From Bacteroidaceae bacterium (GTDB lineage Bacteria > Bacteroidota > Bacteroidia > Bacteroidales > Bacteroidaceae): a stretch of 64,000 nucleotides of DNA. The stretch covers positions 1 to 64,000 of the forward strand of contig JAFTVE010000009.1 of NCBI GenBank assembly GCA_017465905.1, in the 5' to 3' direction. A program made the position numbers and the translations under genes. Shown in pieces: positions 58,342 through 64,000 of the stretch (position 1 is the stretch's first letter; each line of letters begins with the position of its first letter). The notes under the pieces were generated by a model. It saw nothing but the letters and a program-made list of their open reading frames with translations. It was not told the DNA's origin and did not search any database.

Positions 58342-59640
58342 ATGAATACACCCACAAGATATCTCCTATTATTATTGGTGTCGATGGTATCGATGTCGGC
58401 TTTTGCTTGGCTCGATGGCGACAGCTTCTATCCCCGCTTGGCACGCGAAGACTGGCTTACAGCTCAAGACAAGGAGACGCTGCTCGATGATATGTCGCAC
58501 AATGCCGACATCCTTGTCATCGACGGCGTGGAGTACATGACAGCCTACTCGCCACTCGAACTTATCCGCGGCCAGAGACGTTATTATGAAATGTATGACG
58601 GACTGCTCTCTTCGTGGGAAGGGCTCAACTTCACCGCTTTCTGGGGCGATGAGGCCAATAAGCAACGTAACTCTTGGAAGTGTCGCCTGCAAGTCGTTGA
58701 TGATAGCCTTTGCTTGATGGAGATAAAGTATATAGAATGGCTGCGTATCCATGATTCGAAAGCGCATAAGGGTCGCTTTGCCGACACTCTTGCCGTGCCT
58801 CAAGATGCGATATGGATGCGTATGGAGGAGTTTACCGACTGCCGTTTCGTTGACGGGCGCATGTTCCTGCCCATTGTTTCGGGCACCGTGTTTGCCAAGC
58901 AGCGCAACCTCGCTCCGCGCCCCAAAGAGTGGAGTTCTGCCAACAAGAGCCCCGAAGACATGCGCACCTATCTGCGCTGGGTCGAGGAGCCTGTATATAG
59001 AATAGTCTTCGAGGAGGGACGCATGGTGTCGATGGAAGCGATGAACGAACCGATTACTGCCGAGGAGCATCGCGCCTTTGTCATTCGTACGGCACTGACA
59101 GCCATAGTCATCGTACTGTTGGTGGCTATCCTCTTCGTGCTACGTGACTATCGCCGCAAGCGCCACTATCTGCATATGTACGAGGCATTGCAGAAGAATC
59201 AGGCACAGCTCGTTACCGCCCAGGAGTTGTCGGAGGAGGAACCCGAGAAGCGACCCTTGACACGCGAGGAGGTCGTGGCCCTGTATCGTGACAACTTTGC
59301 CCTCAGCCGCGAGCAGTTCCGTCTCAGTGGTTGGCCGCAACGGTTGGAGAAGATGAGCGCCACGCTTCAGGCAGATATTCCGATGCTGGGTGCCGATGAG
59401 CGCGGGCGCCTGTCAAAGGCGCTCGACGAGTGCTTCATACAGGTGAATGTGAACCTGCGCAGCGAAGGCCGCCTGACCAACGATGATGTGCGCTGCTGCT
59501 TGCTGGCCATGCTCGGGTGCCCGCTTTCGGTGATAGGAGCCTGCCTCGGCAGTTCGCCCGAAGCAGTACAGACCCGCAAAAGCCGCCTCAAGGACAAACT
59601 GCCGAAGGATGTGTTTGAGTGGGTGTTTGCGAAGAATTGA
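58342..59640 (+). CDS. Membrane-spanning regulator: signal peptide, periplasmic domain, TM, cytoplasmic HTH (B)
   Basis: 432 residues. Signal peptide to about 22 (MNTPTRYLLLLLVSMVSMSAFA), a periplasmic domain with no recognised family (about 23-248), TM at about 250-268, a cytoplasmic helical linker, and a C-terminal domain at about 379-425 (DDVRCCLLAMLGCPLSVIGACLGSSPEAVQTRKSRLKDKLP) that aligns with the C-terminus of the protein at 26753: CC, LG, VI, RKxRxKxKLP and D are common. The sensor halves are unrelated. Followed by a lipoprotein gene after 23 bp, likely co-transcribed. Own promoter has the TGTAAGT pair. Confidence 0.72.
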   Translation: MNTPTRYLLLLLVSMVSMSAFAWLDGDSFYPRLAREDWLTAQDKETLLDDMSHNADILVIDGVEYMTAYSPLELIRGQRRYYEMYDGLLSSWEGLNFTAFWGDEANKQRNSWKCRLQVVDDSLCLMEIKYIEWLRIHDSKAHKGRFADTLAVPQDAIWMRMEEFTDCRFVDGRMFLPIVSGTVFAKQRNLAPRPKEWSSANKSPEDMRTYLRWVEEPVYRIVFEEGRMVSMEAMNEPITAEEHRAFVIRTALTAIVIVLLVAILFVLRDYRRKRHYLHMYEALQKNQAQLVTAQELSEEEPEKRPLTREEVVALYRDNFALSREQFRLSGWPQRLEKMSATLQADIPMLGADERGRLSKALDECFIQVNVNLRSEGRLTNDDVRCCLLAMLGCPLSVIGACLGSSPEAVQTRKSRLKDKLPKDVFEWVFAKN

Positions 59641-59663
59641 AATAAACATATAACTACATAAAG

Positions 59664-60794
59664 ATGAAAAAAACATTATTCTGCATCGCCGCACTCGCAT
59701 TGGCACTCAGCATGGCCAGCTGCGGCAACAAGGAAGGCGCAGCCAAGGAAGGTGCCAAGAAGGAAAATGCGAAGAAGGCAACCGCCAAGAAGGCCACTTC
59801 GAAGAAGAAGAAAAGCCTGCTGATGCCCAACGCCAGCGGCCTCCCCTACGAGATGTTGGTAGTGATGGACGATGACCAATGGGACCGTCCCTTGGGCCGT
59901 GCCGTGTTCAACGTACTCGACAGCGACGTGCCTGGACTTCCCCAGTCGGAGCGCTCGTTCCGCATCTCACGCGTTGAGCCCGACGGCTTCAACAGCAACA
60001 TGTTCAAGATTATGCGCAACGTCATCAAGGTGGATATTCAGAACATCTACACCCAGCCCAAGTTCAAGTTTGCCCGCAACGTGTATTCCTATCCGCAGAT
60101 GATCATGACCCTGCAGGCACCCGACGAGGAGAGCCTGACCGAATACATCAACAACAACCAGCAGTCCATCATCGACTTCTTCACCAAGGCCGAGATGAAC
60201 CGCGAGATTGAGAACCTCCGCGAGCGCCACAATCCCGAAGTGTCGCGCCTGGCCGAGGAGATACTCGATGTCGACATATGGGTGCCTTGGGAGCTCAACA
60301 AGTTCAAGAAGGGCAAGGATTTCCTGTGGGCCTCGACGAACGTGGGTAAGAAGGATATGAACCTCGTGCTCTATTCCTACCCCTACACCGATAAGAACAC
60401 CTTTACGCTTGACTACTTCCTCCAGAAGCGCGACTCGGTGATGAAAGCCAATATTCCCGGTGGCCCCAAGGGAAGCTACATGACTACCAATCACGACTAT
60501 GTATACGTGGAGGATGGCACCGTGCGTGGCAAGTATGCACAGATTGCCCGTGGCCTCTGGCGCATCCAGGGAGACCGTATGGGAGGCCCTTTCGTGTCGC
60601 ACTCCCGAGTGGATGAGGCGAATGGCCGTGTTGTCGTAGCCGAAGCCTTCATCTACGCTCCCGAATCGCTCAAGCGCGACCTCCTGCGCCGTATGGAAGC
60701 AGCCCTCTACACCTTGCAGCTTCCCCAGCAGGAGGGCGTGAACAATATCTCCTACGAACTGGATGAAATTGTAATAGAGCCGGAGATAAAGTAA
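59664..60794 (+). CDS. DUF4837-like lipoprotein
   Basis: 376 residues. Lipoprotein signal MKKTLFCIAALALALSMASC (Cys20), a Lys/Ala-rich linker at about 22-50 (KKATAKKATSKKKK), then a conserved region that matches Bacteroidota DUF4837: LPYEMLVVMDDDQWDRPLGRAVFNVLDSDVPGLPQSERSFRISR. Function not known. Probably in one transcript with the regulator at 58342; its 3' end is close to MITE copy 2. Confidence 0.8.
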   Translation: MKKTLFCIAALALALSMASCGNKEGAAKEGAKKENAKKATAKKATSKKKKSLLMPNASGLPYEMLVVMDDDQWDRPLGRAVFNVLDSDVPGLPQSERSFRISRVEPDGFNSNMFKIMRNVIKVDIQNIYTQPKFKFARNVYSYPQMIMTLQAPDEESLTEYINNNQQSIIDFFTKAEMNREIENLRERHNPEVSRLAEEILDVDIWVPWELNKFKKGKDFLWASTNVGKKDMNLVLYSYPYTDKNTFTLDYFLQKRDSVMKANIPGGPKGSYMTTNHDYVYVEDGTVRGKYAQIARGLWRIQGDRMGGPFVSHSRVDEANGRVVVAEAFIYAPESLKRDLLRRMEAALYTLQLPQQEGVNNISYELDEIVIEPEIK

Positions 60795-60817
60795 TGTTAT
60801 CTCTGCTACGCCTTCTC

Positions 60818-61179
60818 TGCAGGTGAAAAAAGTTTATTTTTGGGGTGGCAGTGGCAGAGAGCCGCTTCAGTTTTTCTTTATCCAAACTGGAGTTTGGGAC
60901 TATGCAAATTACTGTTTGGAGCCTTACAAACTGCAGTTTTTAACTAACAAAAACGAATTTTCACAGGCTTGATAAAATATTTTCAAGCCTGTGAAAATTT
61001 TTTGTCATCATAGTGATAATTTTTTGTCAAGCCTATGAAAAAACTTGACAAAACTGTTTCGTAGGGAAAAACGAAGTGAAATTACCGGGAAAACACTATA
61101 GACTTCAAGGATAAAGTCTGACTCAACTCCAGCTTTTCCATGCCACTGCCACCCCAAAAATAAACTTTTTTCACCTGCA
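60818..61179. mobile_element. MITE-like element, copy 2
   Basis: 362 bp with perfect 39-bp terminal inverted repeats (60818-60856 and 61141-61179; outer end TGCAGGTGAAAAAAGTTTAT). No ORF of a transposase. Contains the same array of 22-bp units as copy 1 (20189-20686). The right-hand flank also shows similarity to the right flank of copy 1 (GATTTCATCG), so the unit may be larger than the TIRs. It begins 24 bp after the DUF4837-like gene. Confidence 0.7.
60856..61053. repeat. Nine 22-bp units in MITE copy 2
   Basis: Units start at 60856, 60878, 60900, 60922, 60944, 60966, 60988, 61010 and 61032. They are the same order and register as in copy 1, with imperfect dyad cores such as TCCAAACTGGAGTTTGGGA and TGATAATTTTTTGTCA. 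Confidence 0.7.
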
Positions 61180-61241
61180 AAAGGGTTTCTTTTGCCTATC
61201 AGATATGCAAAAAATGCAGATTTCATCGTAGTCTGGCAAAT

Positions 61242-61259
61242 TGTAACTATTTTGTAAGT
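61242..61259 (+). promoter_or_regulatory. Two heptamer direct repeats, 11-bp period (TGTAAST class)
   Basis: TGTAACT at 61242 and TGTAAGT at 61253. The second ends 31 bp upstream of the -7 box. Confidence 0.6.
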
Positions 61260-61290
61260 CGCAATAGTAGGATATTATTACGCGAATGTA

Positions 61291-61298
61291 TATCTTTG
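61291..61298 (+). promoter_or_regulatory. -7 box (TATCTTTG) of the DUF4488-like gene
   Basis: Canonical box 46 nt before the ATG. No TTG at the -33 position, which fits activator dependence. Confidence 0.65.
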
Positions 61299-61344
61299 CA
61301 GCGTGAAAAGATATACACAACTTGTTGAACTTTAAAACGATATT

Positions 61345-61782
61345 ATGAGAAGAATTTTATTGGTATTGGTAGCCCTGTTCATAGGGTTTGGCAGCGTGAG
61401 TGCGAAGAAACGTAAGGAAGTAAAGAGCGACCTTGTGGGAGTGTGGCAACAAGCCGGAACTATGGACGGGAAGCTACAAGCAAGGCCTATATTGAAAATC
61501 ATCGATGCTGACGGAACGTTCTCTACGATGTTTGTCTACAGTGGTAATTCAAGCGGTAGAATGACTCAAATAGGAACGTACAAAATCATGAACGACAGCA
61601 TTTATAAAGAAACCATTACGAACCATTTTATCCGTAGTCAAGAGGGGACGACTGTGCCTATCAAATACCGCTTTGCTGATGATGGCAAGGAGGTGCTTAT
61701 CCTCGAATTTGAAAATGGAGCAGGCAAGTCCGTATTCCGTGAAATGTGGCTGCGTATTTCTGCGAAGGCTATTGCTAAATAA
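61345..61782 (+). CDS. Small secreted protein, DUF4488-like
   Basis: 145 residues with signal peptide MRRILLVLVALFIGFGSVSA, then a lipocalin-like pattern: LVGVWQQAGTMDGKL, LKIIDADGTFSTMFVYSG, GTYKIMNDSIYKE and a C-terminal FREMWLRI. Resembles the Bacteroidota DUF4488 family (about 140 residues). Function unknown. Its promoter shares the heptamer class of regulator B at 58342. Confidence 0.7.
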   Translation: MRRILLVLVALFIGFGSVSAKKRKEVKSDLVGVWQQAGTMDGKLQARPILKIIDADGTFSTMFVYSGNSSGRMTQIGTYKIMNDSIYKETITNHFIRSQEGTTVPIKYRFADDGKEVLILEFENGAGKSVFREMWLRISAKAIAK

Positions 61783-61818
61783 ATTAACTGTCGCCCTTAT
61801 AAGGGCGACAGTTAATTT
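61781..61818. terminator. Perfect 38-bp palindrome, bidirectional terminator
   Basis: AAATTAACTGTCGCCCTTA pairs perfectly with its complement, no loop in the dsDNA sense. It lies between convergent genes (61345 + and 61882 -). Confidence 0.8.
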
Positions 61819-61881
61819 GGAATAGTCCTACGCCGCGTTCAATAGTTTTCCACTCCAAATGTCGGATGACCAACTTTACCG

Positions 61882-62601
61882 CTAGAACGTCAGCTTGAAG
61901 TTCATGCCGGCTGAGAATTCAGGCTTACTCCCCTGCAAGTATTGTGGACGCTCATAAGCAATCGAGGGTTGCATGCCGAAAGCGCAACGGTCGTTGAGTT
62001 GGTACATTACATAGCCATTCTCGGCATTGATGCGGTTCGAGGACCTCACGGCATCAACGATGGAGTGGATCCAGTTGGCATAGATGGTAATTGTTCCGCC
62101 TATCATCAAAACAACACCCATATTTGCCCAAAAATCGCTAACATCAGGCATTGGTTCATAGAGTTCACCATTCGGGCCTTCTTGCAATTGTATATCACTA
62201 AAAGGTGCCAATATGGCGACACCTCCCAGCAATGCCGCAAATCCTCCCACCTGAGTTCCCAGGTCAATCCATCCCTTACGTTCTTCGCCATTATAGAATT
62301 GTCCTAAGCCCGGCATAATATACGACATGACACCCGCTGCCAACGGAGATTGCTTTTTAATGGCTGTTCTTCCATAATACATCGGCTTCTCCTTGGTGAA
62401 TTTCTCCACATCGACGAAGTCGTATATGAATACGCAACCATCAGGTGTCATAATCTTCACCATTTCGCCCGGCACCATCTCGATGATGTCGCCACGGATG
62501 ATAGAACCGTTTTTCAGATAAACGACGTCCTGTAGACTGGTTTGTGCGAAGCAAAACGAGGCCGATAACACAATTGTCAAAACTAATAAGAATCTTTTCA
62601 T
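61882..62601 (-). CDS. Small envelope protein with two hydrophobic segments (paralog 1)
   Basis: 239 residues. Signal peptide MKRFLLVLTIVLSASFCFAQ; a small SH3-like block DVVYLKNGSIIRGDIIEMVPGEMVKIMTPDGCVFIYDFVDVE; then PLAAGVMSYIMPGLGQFYNGEERKGWIDLG (Bacteroidota membrane-protein motif, cf. DUF5683-type) and two hydrophobic stretches at about 120-135 and 165-185; C-terminus FSAGMNFKLTF ends in Phe as in outer membrane proteins. Function unknown. It starts 12 bp after the stop of its paralog; paralogs agree closely at both ends. Confidence 0.7.
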   Translation of the reverse strand: MKRFLLVLTIVLSASFCFAQTSLQDVVYLKNGSIIRGDIIEMVPGEMVKIMTPDGCVFIYDFVDVEKFTKEKPMYYGRTAIKKQSPLAAGVMSYIMPGLGQFYNGEERKGWIDLGTQVGGFAALLGGVAILAPFSDIQLQEGPNGELYEPMPDVSDFWANMGVVLMIGGTITIYANWIHSIVDAVRSSNRINAENGYVMYQLNDRCAFGMQPSIAYERPQYLQGSKPEFSAGMNFKLTF

Positions 62602-62613
62602 GGTTGTATTTCA

Positions 62614-63294
62614 TTAGAAGGTTAACTTAAATTTCATTCCTGCTGACAGTTCGGGTTTTGCCCCTTGCATATATTGTGGATATTCGTAAGCGACCATAGG
62701 CTGCATACCGAAGGCGCAATGACTCCCTATAGGGAGCATAACATAGCCATTCTCTATATTGACACGTTTGGCCGACTTTACTGCATCTATTACCGAACAC
62801 ACCGTATTGGTAGCCATCAAGGCAAGGCCTCCGACCGCCAGAACTGCTCCTACAGCATAACCCGCTTTTTCTGCAAAACCATACCAAACGGTGGCTGAGG
62901 CTGACAGCAGACCACCTCCAGCGGCCATTGCTCCCCAGCAACCAAGATGTGTAAGCAAATCAATCTTACCGTCGTGTCGCTCTCCTATATAATATTGCCC
63001 CGCACCTGGCACCATGAATGAGAGCAGTCCGGAGAGGAAGACAAACTTTTCTTCTTGCACCTTTCCTCGATTACGCATTTCCTCTTGCGTAATCCGTTCA
63101 ACTTCATCCATATCCCATACGAACAAACAGCCATCGACGGTCATAATCTTTACCGTCTCGCCAGACACCATCTCGATAATCTCGCCACGAATGATTGAGC
63201 CGTTCTTCAAGTAAACGACGTCCTGCATGTTGCCCTGCGCAAATGCAAATGTCATGCCCATGAGGCATACGAGGAAAAGAATTGTGCGTTTCAT
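62614..63294 (-). CDS. Small envelope protein with two hydrophobic segments (paralog 2)
   Basis: 226 residues. Signal MKRTILFLVCLMGMTFAFAQ, DVVYLKNGSIIRGEIIEMVSGETVKIMTVDGCLFVWDMDEVE, PGAGQYYIGERHDGKIDLLTHLG and the end LSAGMKFKLTF. Paralog of the downstream gene with the same N- and C-terminal blocks and a diverged middle. 18 bp downstream of the gene at the edge; likely one operon. Confidence 0.7.
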   Translation of the reverse strand: MKRTILFLVCLMGMTFAFAQGNMQDVVYLKNGSIIRGEIIEMVSGETVKIMTVDGCLFVWDMDEVERITQEEMRNRGKVQEEKFVFLSGLLSFMVPGAGQYYIGERHDGKIDLLTHLGCWGAMAAGGGLLSASATVWYGFAEKAGYAVGAVLAVGGLALMATNTVCSVIDAVKSAKRVNIENGYVMLPIGSHCAFGMQPMVAYEYPQYMQGAKPELSAGMKFKLTF

Positions 63295-63312
63295 AGTCGT
63301 TAGTTTTTATTC

Positions 63313-64000
63313 TTATAAATAATAGTTGATGCCTAAAGAGATGCCATATTCGCTACATTTTGCAGAACTTTTGTCCTGATATCCGCTTCTCTTGGTTACT
63401 CCCCAATCATGAAGATGAAGGCGTGTTGTCAATCCCCAATGCTGACGTATACGATATTCGTATTCTATTGCAGCGTATATTACTGCACGCCTACCCGATA
63501 TATGCTGCACGGCTTCGGATGACGTGGACTTCAGAAAGATATTCTCCCACTGGCAACCTATGCCATAGGACATCGACATGAACTGTTTCTTATTCTTGTG
63601 GTCAGTGTTTATTGACAAGAAAATGGGTATAATACTGTGGCTATTCGATTGCAGTGCATCGCAATTGACATAGCGACCACTATAGAGGATGCCATAACCT
63701 TTGTATGTATAGCTTGCCTGAAGATTTAAGGCATTGGCAAGTTCACTACAATAAGCCTCCTCCGTCTCTTTTGGCTGAATCAGATTAGAATATCCAGCGC
63801 TAAGATAGAATTTGTGCGGTGGGAACAACCTCCTCATCTCCTCCTTCTCGGCCTGCTTCCTGGCCTCCTCCTGCTCTCGGTACTCCCTTATAGCCGTATT
63901 CAGCGGATGCTCCCTACCGGGTTTCAGTATAGTATCGGGCTGCAGCAAGATATACCCATACATCACGTGCTGGGGACTGCCCAGCCAATGGGGCTTGTAA
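63313..64000 (-). CDS. Envelope beta-rich protein, 5' end beyond the window
   Basis: The frame is open without a stop to the right edge (about 229 residues visible, beginning YKPHWLGSPQHV), so the start is outside. A helical Glu/Arg-rich segment (EYREQEEARKQAEKEEMRR) is followed by beta-strand-rich sequence ending ISLGINYYL, typical of a small outer membrane barrel. No family recognised. Probably the first visible gene of a 3-gene unit with the two paralogs. Confidence 0.6.
   Translation of the reverse strand, partial: YKPHWLGSPQHVMYGYILLQPDTILKPGREHPLNTAIREYREQEEARKQAEKEEMRRLFPPHKFYLSAGYSNLIQPKETEEAYCSELANALNLQASYTYKGYGILYSGRYVNCDALQSNSHSIIPIFLSINTDHKNKKQFMSMSYGIGCQWENIFLKSTSSEAVQHISGRRAVIYAAIEYEYRIRQHWGLTTRLHLHDWGVTKRSGYQDKSSAKCSEYGISLGINYYL

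Noticed and set aside
60670-60885. Minus-strand open frame running into MITE copy 2
   Set aside because: It overlaps the end of the DUF4837-like gene and the terminal repeat and has no start signal or domain.

Overview
The window is a stretch of chromosome from a Bacteroidales bacterium, most likely a Prevotella-like member of the Bacteroidota. The evidence is the repeated promoter form TAnnTTTG with a -33 TTG/TTTG and no E. coli-type -35/-10, secreted proteins with Bacteroidota lipoboxes, carboxypeptidase-regulatory-domain outer membrane barrels, a split FabZ/FabF/FabH cluster, a large Bacteroidota-type LepB and an RhaBAT cassette. Genus is an inference. I found no rRNA, tRNA, CRISPR array or complete insertion sequence.

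Layout. 0-13 kb is mostly housekeeping: a MacB/FtsX-type permease, a THUMP RNA methyltransferase, dapB, lepB, an acyl-CoA synthetase, a DUF2851 protein, dusB, a MATE transporter and bcp. 13-27 kb is an accessory region. It holds an operon of one truncated and two full-length (959 aa each) outer membrane barrel proteins, a vapD-like toxin gene with a frameshift and a small partner gene, a MITE-like element, two acyltransferase-3 membrane proteins, two thioredoxin-fold lipoproteins and a membrane-spanning regulator. 27-35 kb carries a secreted GH2 beta-galactosidase with a C-terminal discoidin-like domain, an M16 protease and a patatin-like lipase. 35-49 kb holds fabZ-fabF-fabH, a membrane LytTR regulator, rubrerythrin, a radical SAM protein, PBP4, nadB, recG, argS and an RNase H. 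49-58 kb is sugar and arginine related: an SDR oxidoreductase, a GH43-like protein, alkaline phosphatase, argC, argR and rhaB-rhaA-rhaT. 58-64 kb has a second membrane regulator, a DUF4837-like lipoprotein, a second MITE-like element, a small secreted protein and an operon of related small envelope proteins that runs off the right edge.

Most interesting signal. Five promoters (for the genes starting at 19464-, 22811-, 26753-, 58342+ and 61345+) carry 2 to 4 direct heptamer repeats at an exact 11-bp period. In each, the promoter-proximal heptamer ends 31 or 32 bp upstream of the -7 box. The heptamers fall into three classes: TGYCACR, TGTAAST and TGCAATA-like. Two of the five genes encode related membrane-spanning proteins with a C-terminal helix-turn-helix-like domain. 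Each shares its heptamer class with one nearby gene set (the barrel operon and the 61345 gene). This looks like a family of regulons with a common geometry and diverged specificity. The binding protein is not proven: PhoB/OmpR-type proteins also bind 7+4 bp direct repeats.

Other signals are two MITE-like elements, each enclosing nine tandem 22-bp imperfect-palindromic units in the same register; an ArgC whose catalytic Cys position is Asn, in an arg cluster reduced to argR-argC; near-identical 3' ends in the two barrel genes; a leader sequence shared by three otherwise different secreted proteins; a 53-bp promoter element shared by the beta-galactosidase gene and argS; and dispersed intergenic repeats that have entered the argS and RNase H coding sequences in frame.
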